From: Myotis daubentonii
Taxonomy: Eukaryota > Chordata > Mammalia > Chiroptera > Vespertilionidae
Direction: 5' to 3'
NCBI RefSeq assembly: GCF_963259705.1
Contig: NC_081847.1
Span: 71,693,754-71,757,753, forward strand
DNA length: 64,000 nucleotides
This document shows positions 1 to 11,725 of this stretch, piece by piece. The notes below the pieces were generated by a model. The model worked only from the letters and a program-made list of their open reading frames with translations. It had not been told where the DNA came from and ran no database searches. Position 1 is the first letter of the stretch. Each line of letters begins with the position of its first letter. The position numbers and the translations under genes are program-made.

Positions 1-340
1 TGGCTCCACCCCTACTTCCTGCTATCACTGGCCAGGGCGGCAAAGGCGCCTGATTCTCCGATCATGGCTGGGGGGCAGGGCAAACCCCAGCTCTTAGCTC
101 CCCCCTGGGTTTCCGATCACTGTCAGTGGCAGGGGGCTTCTTCCTGCTTTCCCTTTCGCCTCCCTGCATTGTGCCTACATATGCAAATTAACCGCCATCT
201 TGTTGGCAGTTAACTGCCAATCTTAGTTGGCAGTTAACTGCCAATCATAGTTGGCAGTTAATTTGCATATAGCCCTGATTAGCCAATGAAAAGGGTATTG
301 TCGTACGCCAATTACCATTTTTCTCTTTTATTAGATAGGA
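1..340 (-). mobile_element. Non-autonomous Helitron, truncated by window edge
   Basis: Read on the minus strand, this starts at base 340 with TCCTATCTAATAAAAG, the kind of TC-initiated, AT-rich 5' end found on bat Helitrons, and runs off the left edge of the window. The 3' hairpin and CTAG end are therefore not visible. There is no coding capacity, so it would need a Rep/helicase supplied in trans. The 5' part carries palindromic 24-bp-spaced repeats (separate entry). The flanking base at the 5' end is A on the minus strand, as expected for A|T insertion without target duplication. Confidence 0.7.
203..262. repeat. Tandem palindromes inside the left Helitron
   Basis: The 18-bp perfect palindrome ttggcagttaactgccaa occurs at 203-220 and 227-244, and a half copy starts at 252. 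The period is about 24 bp. Each copy is self-complementary and could form a hairpin. It belongs to the Helitron body and its role is unknown. Confidence 0.85.
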
Positions 341-511
341 TATGTTTTTATTGATTTTTAGAGAGAGAGGAAAGGAAAGGGAGAAAGAGATAGAAACATT
401 GACTGGCTGCCCCTGCACACCACCTACTGGGGATTGAGCCTGACCAGTAATTGAACTGGTGACCTCTTGGTTTATGGCTGGACACTCAACCACTGAGCCT
501 CACCGGCCAGA
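341..511 (-). repeat. VES-type tRNA-derived SINE
   Basis: On the minus strand the head reads ctggccggtgaggctcagtggt, a tRNA-like A-box region, followed by a diverged B-box region, the 'gcaggcagcc ... caatgtttct' body and a pyrimidine/AT tail. This is the bat VES SINE layout. SINEs of this type are transcribed by RNA polymerase III and mobilised by L1 proteins. The tail directly abuts the Helitron 5' end at 340. It is diverged, so an older copy. Confidence 0.75.
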
Positions 512-1507
512 CTTGCTCTCATTTTTAAAATTCATGTGTTAATTGCTCTCTTCCAGCTGCAGTTCTGTTAAGTGACCATGTGTCCTGTCCCTTTGACCTC
601 ATCCTCCTCTGATGTCTTTTGCTGTCTATTTCTTGGGTGTGGATGTGGCTAAGAAGTATCCTTAAAGATGGGCAGAGGAGCAGGGTCTCTGCCCCTGAGT
701 ACCTGTGGTTCATGGGAGGCTGTCAGCTCCCTGCTTAGGCACCAAAAGGAAGCTTCTCTGCTCCTTGGGCTCTCTGAACTCTCACATCCTTGAGGTAGGT
801 AACAGCCCCTGTCAGCAACTTCATGGCTTTAAGAAAAAGGCCAGGAAGGCTCAGCAGCTCATGCAGGGCCTTCAAAAGCCCAGCTTTTCTGGGAATGGCT
901 ACTTTTGGCTCTTACCTCTGCACTGCTCACTAGTTAATTGTCCAGGAGTAAGGGAGCACCACAGCGGGGATTTCTTTGGGAACCAGCTCTTGCTTAGAAA
1001 AGGCAATAGTTTGAAATGGGGATAGGAAGAAAAGGGGAGTCAGTTCAGGCTCCATTGTTTTCAGAATCCCACGACAATGTATTATTTCCAGAATGTTAAA
1101 AACTTAACTTTCCATAAAGTGAGCATGTGTCAAAGATTTAATTAACTCCTTAATGAGGAAACCAGCAAGATGGTAAGGAGAGTTCAAAAAAGTTTCAGAA
1201 AGACAGAAATATTGATAGATACTTAAAAGACGAATGTTGCGATACTATGGCTAAAGAATGGATAAAAGAAACCTATAAGCTTTGTGTTGTAATCTTTTTC
1301 ATTTACATCCCTACAGGATAAAATTCATTGTTCGCTGTTGGTTTTCTAGAGTTAATGTCTGTGCTTTCAGAGTTGTAAAGCAACCCAATCTGTAGTAAAT
1401 GCAGTGCGTACCCAGCGGAATAGAAATACTCTGTGAGCCCTCAAAGTAAGCCACATATGCGATGATTTATTTTATTTACCTTTTTATTTACCTCAATCTA
1501 TTTGGAA
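512..1507. other. Unassigned non-coding DNA
   Basis: No gene, RNA or clear repeat is recognised. The open frames are short and lack recognisable composition or motifs. The 1030-1500 part is AT-rich and looks like ordinary intergenic or intronic sequence. Confidence 0.5.
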
Positions 1508-1509
1508 TA

Positions 1510-1779
1510 CAGTGGGGCCTTGACTTACGAGTTTAATTCAGTCCGTGACGGAGCTCGTAACTCAAATTACTCGTATGTCAAATCATTAAAGTGAATGAGT
1601 GAAACACGTGATGCTGGGCTGATGTTGTGGCGTTCCCTGCGCCAACTAGCGGTGGGGTATCTGAAGCTGGCTCATAACCCAAATTTTAGCTCACAACTCA
1701 AAGCAAAACATCGGCCGAGAGATGGCTCGTATCTCGAAAAACTCATTAGTCGGGACACTCGTAAGTCAAGGCCCCACTG
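1510..1779. mobile_element. Tc1/mariner-superfamily MITE, 270 bp
   Basis: Perfect 22-bp terminal inverted repeats (cagtggggccttgacttacgag) bound the element, and TA dinucleotides flank it at 1508-1509 and 1780-1781. The TA duplication and TIR type place it with the Tc1/mariner superfamily, possibly the pogo/Tigger branch. Its length and lack of a transposase make it a non-autonomous MITE. The 65-codon frame inside has no transposase motif and is not a gene. The exact family name is not certain. Confidence 0.82.
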
Positions 1780-1796
1780 TAGTATCATTTAAACAT

Positions 1797-2219
1797 GGGT
1801 TATGGGTTGAATTGTGTCCCCCCCAAAAGACATGTTGATGTTCTAACCCCCGAGTACTTCGGTATGTGACCTTATGTGGAAGTAGGTTCCTTGTAGATGT
1901 GATTAGTTAAGATGAGGGCATAGTGAAGGAGCGCGGGCCCTTAAGCAAATACGGCTGGTGTCCTTATAAGAGAGGAGGATGCCCTGTCACAACAGAGGCA
2001 GAGACTGGAACCGGGGAATGCTAAGGATTGGCAGCCACCACCATCAGCTGGGAATAGTCAAGGAAGGGCTCTCCCCTTCCGGTTTCCGAAGGAGCATGGT
2101 TCTGCTGACACCTTGATTCTGCACTTCTAGCCTCTAGGACTGTGAGACAATACATTTCGATTGTTTTAAGGCCCCCAATTTGTGGCACTTTGGTATGGCA
2201 GCCCTAGGATCCTAATGCA
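1797..2219 (+). mobile_element. MaLR (MLT1-like) LTR
   Basis: The sequence begins with ttatgggttgaattgtgtcc, contains 'gtgaccttatgtggaagtagg' and 'ggtgtccttataagagagga', and ends with the 'ctgtgagacaatacatttcg ... gcagccctaggatcctaatg' block. These are the start, middle and end of an MLT1-type ERVL-MaLR LTR. It is an ancient solo LTR or fragment with many substitutions and no internal region. It lies 18 bp after the mariner-like MITE. Confidence 0.82.
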
Positions 2220-2269
2220 ACATGTAATGTTGTATTGATGAGATATTTGACACTCTTACTCTCTTACTA

Positions 2270-2375
2270 GGTCCCTAAAATTCATATGTATTTTACACTT
2301 ACAGCACATCTCAGTTCAAGTGCACAGTAGCCACATGAGGCTAATGGCTACCAGAGTGGACACCGTAGTTCCTAG
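2270..2375 (+). mobile_element. DNA-transposon relic, terminal part
   Basis: The segment shares 'tattttacacttacagcacatctca' style wording and the 'tagccacatgaggctaatggctacca' end with the longer copies at 11385-11725 and 63585-63905. The three are copies of one old interspersed element, probably a mammalian DNA transposon. I cannot fix the family name. Confidence 0.5.
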
Positions 2376-3274
2376 AGAATCAGATCATGGGTGCTTGGCA
2401 CACCCAACACTGAAGGGGCACAGTCATTTCTTTGCCCCATTGCCAATTGTTGGCCAGTTTCCCTTAATGCTGTCCGCTGCCCATGCTCGCTGTAGGACAT
2501 CAGTAGAGATGGTGGAACCTGGTAGAGAAGGAGAGGCTAAGCAAGAGGTGACTGAGGGAGAAAGGGCTCTGAAAGAGCAGGGGTGTCTGAGGTTTTGTGC
2601 TCAGGGGCCACGGTTCACACGTGTCTAGAAGATACTTTTGTTCAAATTTGAAAAATGGACCACTCTGGGTGGATGAATTAGAAAATGCATGCCTGTCTGG
2701 GCATCTCATGTCTGGGTGCAGGACTTGGAAAACAAAGATGGATTGGATTTCTGTTCCCACTGACACCTTGGCTAGGGGCCCATGTGCAGTGCACAGTATG
2801 CCCAACTGCACTGGCAGGCCCCTCCAGGGATGAGAACCAGCCTCAGGTGGCAAAGGGATGGCAACTTCTCCACCCTGGCAGGAAGGAGGAGGGGGCAGTG
2901 AGGGTGTGTGGCTGGGAGCAGGGCAGATTGAGGGATGTGGAAGGAGGTTGAGGGGGTTCTGTTGGCATTATTTTCATTAAGAAGCAGAGATGGGTTGAAA
3001 GTGAAGATCAGGGGTTTGGTGGGAGAGGCAGGTCTCAAACAGTCTCCTGGAGAAGGCAGGAGGACCGACAGACTGGGGCAAATCAGAGGGCTGTTGAGCA
3101 GCATCAGACCTGGCAGACTTTTGTCTGGAGCAGAAGGCAGGAGCGCCCAAGAGTTAGAGAGTGAGCAGGAGGCTCCGGGGCAGTAGCCATCCTGAGCTGC
3201 AGGCACGCTGACAGTGGACCGTCCGTCGGCAGACACACAAGACAAAACCCCAGCAGCTTGCTCTCATCAAATAA

Positions 3275-3450
3275 TACGTTCAGCCTCTATTCCAAGCACT
3301 TTATCATTAAGTCAACAACTGATTCTCACTTGTTACTTTGCAGATGAGAAGAGCAAAGTACAGAAAGTTTAAGTGACTTGCTCAGAGTCACAGAACTCGT
3401 AAGCGGGAGGGCCAGGATTTGAAGCTGGACCATATGGCTCTAGCTGTTTT
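3275..3450 (+). repeat. MIR SINE
   Basis: The order 'ccaagcactttatcattaa ... cagatgagaagagcaaagta ... cttgctcagagtcacagaa ... gggccaggatttgaa' matches the MIR core and 3' body in sense orientation. It is an ancient mammalian tRNA-derived SINE. Confidence 0.75.
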
Positions 3451-3464
3451 ATGGGAAGGATGCT

Positions 3465-3600
3465 CTTTTTTTCTTTCTTTCACATTTATTTATTTATTTT
3501 AAATTTTATTTTATTGCTTAAAGTATTACAAAGAGTATTACATATGTCTCCTTTTTTTCATTGGGGGGTAGGGGAGGCCGGGGGAATGTCAAGGAAGGAT
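3465..3600 (-). repeat. L1 3'-end-like AT/poly-T fragment
   Basis: The block with ttatttatttattttaaatt and poly-T near 'catatgtctcc' resembles the reverse complement of an L1 3' end with its A tail. It is too short for subfamily assignment. Confidence 0.35.
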
Positions 3601-3747
3601 GCTCCTGGTCTTGACTCCACCCCTCTCTAACTGTGGGAGGGGTTCCCTTCTAGCAGAGGTATCTGTGAGGTCATAGTGGTCAATCTAAAGGGTGGGGTAA
3701 GGTGATTTTTAAAAGCCAAAAGAATAATTGTTTTGTTCAGTCTAAAC

Positions 3748-3961
3748 CAGCCATGGGCAAACTATGGCCCGCGGGCTGGATCCGGCCCGTTTGAAATGAA
3801 TAAAACTAAAAAAAAAAAAGACTGTACCCTTTTATGTAATGATGTTTACTTTGAATTTATACTAGTTCACACAAACACTCCATCCATGCTTTTGTTCCGG
3901 CCCTCCGGTCCAGTTTAAGAACCCACTGTGGCCCTCGAGTCAAAAAGTTTGCCCACCCCTG
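3748..3961 (+). mobile_element. Non-autonomous hAT element, copy A (214 bp)
   Basis: The termini are cagccatgggcaaac and gtttgcccacccctg, imperfect inverted repeats. The left flank gtctaaac compares with gtaaacat on the right; the right copy looks like the 8-bp duplication with two bases lost. The body is about the same as the element at 47911-48122 in opposite orientation, including 'ggcccgcgggc', 'tttatgtaatgatgtttact' and 'ccggccctccggtccagttt'. It has no transposase. Confidence 0.85.
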
Positions 3962-4897
3962 GTAAACATTCTTTTTTTTTTTTTTTCTTCTGTTGGGAAG
4001 AAAACATTATGGCTTATTTTTCTTTTGTATTTTTGACCCCTGAGTAGCATAGTACAGAGAATACAAAAGGGGATGGTCATGAATTTTCAGGAATCTAATA
4101 CCGAAAGTCTCAGATTTGACGGGAGGGTTAGTTTAATGTTTTCTCATTGAATTGAATATATTGAATATATTTTAAAGTCTTAATTTACCCTTCCCCCATT
4201 TAAAATGAGAGTAGCAAATTAAAAATGAGAATAGCAATTCTGGCTGGCAATTTTCCTCAACCCTTTTTCTTTTCCTAAGTTACTGTCTAAGGCAGTTAGA
4301 ATATACATACTTTGTGGGTTTGTTTCTTTTTAAACAGTTCAGGCATTACCCCTTCTAATTCACTTTCCCCACTGCCTCTGGTGGGTTAGATTATGTACCC
4401 ATCTAACAATCACCACCAGCCACCAGCACAGTGGTGCTTTGCATGCATTATTTCATTTAATTTTCCCTACCACACGCTAAGGCTGACAAAATGACAAAGA
4501 CGAGGACATTGAGAAATCCCTGCGTGTACAGACCTTGCACTTTAAACACTGAGCTCTCATGTCTCTCTTTTCTTTTCTAATTATGCGGGCATCCTGGTAT
4601 AGTTAACAACAGAGTTGGCAGGAACCAGGCCCAGGATGCCAGCCAGCTTCCGGCTGCTGTTCTCCCAGCAGTGTAACACTTACCTAGGTACGAGGCTACC
4701 TAGGCAGCTGCCTATGGCTGGGGCCAGTCTGAACATTCTTAAGTCACAATGTCTAAATGCCATGTGCCCACAAGGAGGACCTGGGCACCATGGGTTGGTA
4801 GGTCTGTTTTCTGCGGCAGACTCAGACAGACCTGGGATGAGGTCAGAGAGTGACATCCATCTTCTTTCGTTAGTTGGTAAGGGGGGGAGGACATTTA

Positions 4898-5111
4898 CTT
4901 ATTTTTAATTTTTTAAAATTGATCTTTAGAGAGAGAGGAAGTGAGAGGGAAGAGAGATAGGAACATGGATGAGAGAGAAATATCATCCATAGGCTGCCTC
5001 CTGCACGCCACCTACTGGGGATCAAGCCTGCAACCTAGGCATGTGTCCTGACCGGGAATTGAACTAGTGACTAGGGTCAATGCTCACTCACTGAGCCACA
5101 ACGGCCGGGCT
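4898..5111 (-). repeat. VES SINE (first of an adjacent pair)
   Basis: On the minus strand the head agcccggccgttgtggctca is followed by the tRNA-like region, the 'ggaggcagcc' segment and a pyrimidine/AT tail. It abuts a second VES copy at 5112. The outer flanks of the pair, ggaggacattta and ggagggcattta, look like a 12-bp duplication with one mismatch, so one insertion probably landed in or beside the other. Confidence 0.85.
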
Positions 5112-5338
5112 ATTTATTTATATTTTAAAATATATTTTTTATTGATTTCAGAGAGGAAGGGAGAGGGAGAGGGAGAGAGAGATAGAAACATGAATGATGA
5201 TAGAGAATCATTGATTGACTGCTTCCCACAGGCCCCACACTGGGGATCAAGCCCATAACATGTGCCCTGCCCCGGAATTGAGCCCTGACCTGCAGGTTCA
5301 AGGTTGATGCTCAACCATTGAGCCACACTGGCTGGGCA
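5112..5338 (-). repeat. VES SINE (second of an adjacent pair)
   Basis: The minus-strand head is gcccagccagtgtggctcaa. The body has 'tgtgggaagcagtcaatcaa' and a (ctctccct)-rich tail ending in AT-rich sequence. Both copies are in the same orientation. Divergence from the tRNA-like consensus suggests middle age. Confidence 0.85.
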
Positions 5339-5339
5339 G

Positions 5340-8129
5340 GGAGGGGAGGGCATTTAGACCAGGGAGTCCTATCTCTGCTGATAGAGTCCTTCATCTGAGA
5401 GACACCATTTTTTCCATTTTCCTTTTTCTTCTTCTTCTTTTTTTACATTTAGGAAAACATGCCAAAATCAGCTTTATAACAACTCAGTGTTCATTGTATA
5501 AAATGCCACATTTCTGTTGAAGCTACCAGCAGAATCACTTCTGTCAGCCACCGGCCTTGTAAAAGGAATGAATGCATTTTCTGTGCCCATAATCACCCCT
5601 CTATGGGAACGAGGTCGATTTCAATGACTATCTAATAAAGGAATAACTCAGCATTAAAAAAAATCAGAGTCCCTAGGAACCCTAGAGGCAAAAGGCAAAG
5701 GAAATTTGATTTGATGAAAACTGAGATCTTTTTAAAGGAAAGCTTTATTATTTTCTTTTCGAAGACAAAACTACATTTTAAAAACAGTAGGTTGGTTATC
5801 AACAAATCTCTATTTAAGGAATTGAATACGGAACTCATTATACAGCTGGCAAAACCTCACTATCCCGACACATTCCGAGATGTTCTAATTTAGTGAAAGG
5901 TCTGAATCAGTTTGAAGCATGTGGTTTTGCAACTCTGTCGTGCTTAATTACCTCCAACACAGACTAAGCCCAGAGTCTCATTCTTTCAGATTGTGGCCTC
6001 CCGGAGCCTGGAGAACTTGCAGCCACAAGCTGATCAAGATGGTTTATAATTAGCATATCAATTGCATAATATTAATCACCCACTTCCTGTTGTTTGCACT
6101 GTTCCTGGTATAGGAGGCACTATCCTATCTGTGGTTACATCCCTGTTGGTGTGTGCACATCAGAAAAGTCTTAATTCTCTCCCATCCAACTCCACAGTCA
6201 CAATTGAATGAGCAACATACAGATGTGGAAACTGAGGCTTAGAGAGATGGGATTGGGGGGGGCGGGTGCCTTGCTCAAGGTTCCAAAGCTGAGCCGTGGC
6301 TAGAACACACATCTCCATGACTCCGAGTTCAGTGCTCTTTACAAACCACTTAGTATATGGTAGTAGTTCCAGTGTTAGTAAAAGGAGAAAATATTAGAAA
6401 ACTGTTCTCTGCTGTGTTTTAGACATGTGTATTTCCCTGTAATGTTGCCATCTTCTGATTTGACCTCTCTATGTAATAACATGTATACAATCCTAAATAC
6501 TGCATATAGCCTCACTCAATCCTGTCAACAACCTTATGATATATTGTCATTCCCAACTTATCCTTAGGAACACAGGCCCAGAGAGCTGAAGCAAAATGCC
6601 TAAAACAGAGATTCCCACAATTTCTCTGGTCCCAGTACCCTTAGTAGCTCAGTATTTTTTTCATAATGCCTGAAGGCCTAAATAAATACTTAGTAGTTTT
6701 GTTTATTAGGTAGTTAGTCCAAACAACATATAAGTATTTATGTCCTAACTTAGTAGTCATTTGAAAAAATAACTCACATAAATTGAAAGAAAAAAAAATT
6801 ATTCCACCTTCAATAACCAGAATTATGTGATACTGGGATGTGTGTGTCTATTGGGCACTGCGCAGCTTCTCAAAACATAGAGTCAGATGAGACATTGCCA
6901 TCCTCGTTTCGTGTTCTACACTGATTTTACATGCTTTTTATCACTGTAACCACTGAAAACCCCGCTTTGCAAAAATGTGATGTCATCAGAAAGAATGTAG
7001 CCCAAATTAATGTTAAAAGTGTGATTACCATGAGCTGTAGTTTGTGGTACCAAGAGGTATCGCCATGTTTCTCTTGAATATTTATGAAAACCCGTGGTAT
7101 CCCCATGCATTTCTGCTACAGTGGCCAGTGGGAATGTGGGCCTAGTGAAAACAGGGACTTGAACCCAAGTAGTCCAGCTCCTGAGTCCGTAGCTTGGTAG
7201 TAGGCTGTTTTGCTCTGCATGTCACATCCAAAGACCAACCATTACTCTTTTAGGAAAGAGGTTCATTCAGTAGATGTTTTATGAGCTACTACTTTATTCC
7301 AGACGTCATGCTGGGCTGGGGTGGGGAAAGGGCAAAGATGAATTTGCTCTAGGGCTTGTTTTGGAATAAGCTGGTCACGTAGGAAAAAATTTTGCAGTTC
7401 AGCTATAATAGCAGGATGTACAAAACTTCATCTCGTCCAGAGACGGGATCTTGAAGGTGATATGGGGTGGGGCTGATGTAATCGCTATGAAGGGTATTTA
7501 GGCGACAATGATATACATTTGGTTTTGGGAATGAAGTTAAGTGCCAACCCTTTGCACAAGTCAAATTCTTTCAGAATTACGTTCAGGCTGGAGAAGAGGC
7601 AAATCAGGGGTTTCAGTCGACATCTTGTCACCTCTGAAGGTTGCTGTGGACTGGAGCAGATGTGGACCAATAATAAGTTTGTGATGAACTTTGCGCAGGT
7701 AAAGTGCTGAGCACCCGTCACTGAAGCTATGTAAGAAAGGGTGCGTGGTAGACACCTCCGTCAGAGGGGGCTGGCCCACCTGGCCCTAGGGGGCCTCATC
7801 CAACCCTGAAAAGGAATGATTCTGTGAAGCTGTCTTCTCATTGCCCACACTGGTTCCTCCTTGTCACTGACTCTGACACTCCAACATGCCTGCTTCTGCC
7901 CCTGATACAGCACTGCTGTTGTCTCAGTTATGGCAACTGGTTTCTGAAAAGCAACATTGGAAACACTTTGGTTCTCTTTAGTGCATTTGTTTTGGGATCT
8001 TTACAGTGTCCCCTGTCTGTGGTCGGGGTAAGGGGGTGGCAGGAAGGGCTGCTGCCTGACATCCTTCAGAGGCTGATGGCTCTGGCCGCTCGCTGGAGGT
8101 GGAGGGTGGGCACCTGGTTCCCTGCACTG
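5340..8129. other. Mostly unique non-coding DNA
   Basis: No gene is recognised. MIR-like pieces lie at about 6195-6330 (aactgaggcttagagaga followed by cttgctcaaggt) and 6505-6600. The stretch 5900-6080 is AT-rich with several TAATTA-like motifs and resembles conserved non-coding DNA (see findings). The open frames here are short and non-descript. Confidence 0.45.
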
Positions 8130-8440
8130 CTGCCAAAGTGACCTTTGCAAAATACGCATCTCGCCCTGTCCCTTACCTGCTCAGATTCCTCCAGTGCCTC
8201 CTCACTGCTTTCTGGGTAAGCCCCACCCTTGGCGCCGAGGTGCCCTGTGGCAAGGCCTTGGCCTCATCTCTCCCAGGGACCCTGTGACCTAGTCCTCCTG
8301 GCGGCTTGTAATGCTCTGAAGGCAGGGCCCCCTGTTCACATGCCTTTGCTTATGCTGTTCCCTTCTCTTGAGTACCTGGTAAATACTGCTCATCATTGCC
8401 ACGGAGGGCTGAAAACAACGATCTATTGAACTCACGATTC
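8130..8440 (+). repeat. L2 LINE 3'-end fragment
   Basis: The wording 'cagtgcctcctcactgcttt', 'gctctgaaggcagggccccc', 'tgcctttgcttatgctgttc' and 'gagtacctggtaaatactgc' follows the sense 3' end of ancient L2 LINEs. No reading frame of the LINE is preserved. Confidence 0.6.
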
Positions 8441-10009
8441 TGTGTTTGGCAACCTGGGCTGGGCTCAGCTGAGTGGTTCTGCACTAGGCGGGGCTCAGTC
8501 ACGGGTCTGCCATGCATTGGCGGGGTGATGGGCTGGCTGGCTTATGAGGGCCTCATCGGGGATGTCTGAGATGAGGGGCAGGGATCTCGCTCCACGTGGC
8601 TCCGTGAGGCCTCCCTTCCTCCAGCACGCTGGCCCCGATTTCTTCACGTGGTGGGTTCCAAGAGCTGCCAAGAGGACGAGCCCCACTGCCCAGAGCTTTT
8701 CAAACCTTTGCTTGCATCGTGGTTGCTAGCATCTTGTTGGACAAAACAAGTCACCTGATGGAACCCGGTGTCAGTCAGAGCAGGACATTCAAAGTAACAT
8801 AGCAGGGGCTGCAGCAATGGGGGTTCGGGGGACTTGGTGCCATTTTTGCAGTCTTCATGGACAGCCTTCATTCCAAGAGGGTCTGTTTAGCTCCCTAGGC
8901 TGTGAGCTTCCAGCAGCCTTCGTGTGAGATGTCTCAGTCTCCCCAGAGCCTGGAAGAGAGCAGGCGCACAGTCATTACTGACTTCTCCTCAGTGCCCCTG
9001 GGGCCATCTAGAGCCTTTGGTACAGAGGGATGTCCAGAGAACCCAAGGCGGAGCGAGCAGCGGGTCAGGGGAAAAGGGATAGACAATTCTTTACACAGTT
9101 TTGCTCGGCAGCTCAGATTTACAGTTTGTCCCAGAGAACGGTACGATCTGATTCAGCTACAGTCTGGTCTCCACCTTTAAATGTTGGGAACTGCATAAAT
9201 CAGCACATTTCCCCCAAAGCACAGTCTATATACAGCACTCCCAGGCTGCTCGCCATAATTAGGCCTCCAGCAATGATTGTTTTGCTCCCTGTGTTTTATC
9301 ACCAGCCTCACAGGGCAGGGGAGGGGTATGCTCAGTGTTATGATGTCTGGGCATAACCCCCGTATTTGGGAGGCTCTGGTCTGGAGCCCATCCTTTCTCT
9401 TCCCATCCCCAGGTTTGTCCTGCACGAGGGGTCGCCCTTCACGCACAGGGTCATTCTACTCTGCGTCTCCCAGCCCTCTGCACCTCCACCCCCTGCAGAT
9501 AACCTACTTTTGGCCCTCTGAGGCTGCACACACTGGGGATGGCCCACACTTGGGAGGAAGGACCCAAAGCAAGATGAGTGTACATCTTGGAAGCAGGCAT
9601 TTCGTCAGGGAATCCTGAGGAACTGCAGCGTGGTCTAGGGGGTTAAGGGCCAAGATGGGCACATCCTTTGGTCATTCAGACTCCCTGCTCTCTTGGGAGG
9701 GGCACTGGCCATTGGAAGGGCAGAGAAGGGCCCTCTACCGTATGGCACAAGGCTGGAGCCTAAGGGTGATTCTCTTGGTGTCTGTGCCAGGGTAGAGAGG
9801 CTTGGGGGCCTCAGAATCTGACCCTGTCATGCTGCTGGCAGGACTGGGCCTCCAGAGTTCCAGGAATCACCTGAGTGGAGCCAGGCCTGTTTGCAGTTCC
9901 GGAAGCAGTGGCCAGAATCCTGTGTTTGTGCAGCCCTCCATTGAAATGAAAGGCTTTCACATTTATTTCTATGGCTCTTACCGCAGGCCTGTGTGGTTCT
10001 AGGAAGGGG
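8441..10009. other. Unassigned non-coding DNA
   Basis: No gene or named repeat is recognised. Composition is moderate GC without a CpG island. The short open frames overlap on both strands and show no conserved motif. Confidence 0.4.
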
Positions 10010-10135
10010 AGTCTTATTCCCCACTGAACAGATGGGGAAACTGAGGCTCAGGGAGGTGATGTGACTTGCCACAGGTGGTGGAGCAGAACTTGAGGCTCCG
10101 TGGTGGACTCCATGTGCAGTGCTCCTGCTGCTGCA
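10010..10135 (+). repeat. MIR SINE fragment
   Basis: Contains 'cagatggggaaactgaggct' and 'gtgacttgccacaggtggtg', the central MIR core in sense orientation. Confidence 0.65.
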
Positions 10136-10164
10136 CCTGTCACTGAATTTTAGGTTAGGTTAAA

Positions 10165-10320
10165 TGTGTCAGTCTATCACTCATACCTAGGATTGTTTGA
10201 ACACTCCCTGATGATGGCAATTTGGGTTGTGCCCAGCTTTTTGCTGTTATGAACAATGTGACAGTGAGCATCCTGTACTAGCAATGCAGTGCTCCAGGTC
10301 TGGGATAGAATCCCATTGCT
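10165..10320. repeat. L1-derived relic
   Basis: The phrase 'gatggcaatttgggttgtgc' followed by 'ttttgctgttatgaacaatg' resembles the mammalian L1 segment also seen at about 35380-35460 and 49400-49520. It is short and old. Confidence 0.45.
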
Positions 10321-10417
10321 GTTGTGGACAAAGTTACTAAAGCTTGCCGAACCTCAAGTTCTCCTTTCATATAACAGTGGTAATAACACTATCTGTGTGA
10401 GATATCGAATAAATGAA

Positions 10418-10485
10418 TGGATGGATGGTGGTAATGATGGTGATGGTGATGGTGATGGTGGTGGTGATGACGACGATGATGATAC
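10418..10485. repeat. (GAT/GGT)n microsatellite
   Basis: An imperfect array of gatggt and gat triplets. On the minus strand it reads as a run of histidine codons, which explains an open frame there that is not a gene. Confidence 0.85.
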
Positions 10486-11189
10486 GCGGTCTGCCTGACA
10501 GATAAGTTCCTTATTGCGTGTTCTGGTTCATACACCAGACTCTGGTGAGCTTCGTTGGTCTGAGGCAGCATCTCTGCACCTAACATATCCTGGGACCCCC
10601 AACAAGATTTAACCAGTTAAGACTCAGAATTCAGGCTCTGGTGGCTCACCTAAGTTGTGTAATCTTCTCTGTCTGCACTTGCTTTCTGCACTGGCTTTGG
10701 CTTTAAATACAACTTATATGCTGATGACTTCAAGGTTCGTATCTCTAGTTATGACCTTTCCACTGAGTTCCAGACATATCATTCATCCTGTCGACTCAAT
10801 CTTAAAAAAAACAGCACAACCAAATCTTCCCCTGTTAGAGTTCAAGTTGTCATCTCTCTTGTGCTTTTCCAATTTCTTAACTGAACATTTAGCTTGTGTG
10901 TATTACATTTTTTCAGGTTTTGTGATAAATACTTTTTAAACTATACATTTTCTTCCAGGTATTGCTTTAGCCATTCTCCCAGATTTTGACATGTAGTGCT
11001 TAGTTTTTATCATTTCTTTATTAATCTGTGGATTATTTTAGTAGAGTATTATTTAGTTTCCAGATATAAGAGAATTTGTCAGTTACCTTTTGTTGATTTT
11101 ATTGCATACAGTCATATCCTTCACCAAGCTATGCACTAAACTCACTGTTTACTCTTTCAAATTCCTGATCGAAGGTCTTCTTATCGGAG

Positions 11190-11360
11190 GGGTCTTCCTC
11201 GACCCTGCTCCCCACCCTTTATCACCTCTGGATGTACTCGTGGTTTGCTGTTTGTGTGTCTCTAACTCCAGGAGGGCAGGCGCTTTGTCTATTTTGTTTC
11301 TGGCCATATTCTCTGAACAGTGCCTGACACGTAGGCAGAGCTCATGGAGGAGTTAATGAA
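11190..11360 (+). repeat. L2 LINE 3'-end fragment
   Basis: 'aactccaggagggcaggcgc', 'ctctgaacagtgcctgacac' and the following gtaggcagagctcatgg block match the L2 3' terminus in sense orientation. Confidence 0.6.
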
Positions 11361-11384
11361 TTCATTGAGACAAGTCCTAGACCA

Positions 11385-11725
11385 GAGCTGTCAACAGAAA
11401 CAGAATGTGAGTCACAAATGTGAACAGCATATATACATAACATTTTAAATTTCTAGTAGCTACATTCAAAAAGTAAAAATAGGTAAAATTAAATTTTTAA
11501 TAATATATTTCATTTAACCCGATCTATTAAAAATATTTCAACATGCAAATGATAGAAACATTATTAATGAGCTATTTAACATTACTTTTTCATATTAAGT
11601 CTTTGAAGTCGGAAACGTATTCTTCATTTATAGTGCACCTCAAATTCAGACTAGCTACTTTTCAATATTCAATGGTCACATGCGGGTGGTGGCTACCTTA
11701 TGGACAACTGAGTTCTAGGAAAGGG
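11385..11725 (+). mobile_element. DNA-transposon relic (related to 63585-63905)
   Basis: An AT-rich element with 'aaatttctagtagctacatt', 'aacatgcaaatgatagaaac' and 'gtggctaccttatggacaac'. The same order of blocks is found at 63585-63905 and, partly, at 2270-2375. It is an ancient mammalian DNA element; I am unsure of the family. Confidence 0.55.
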
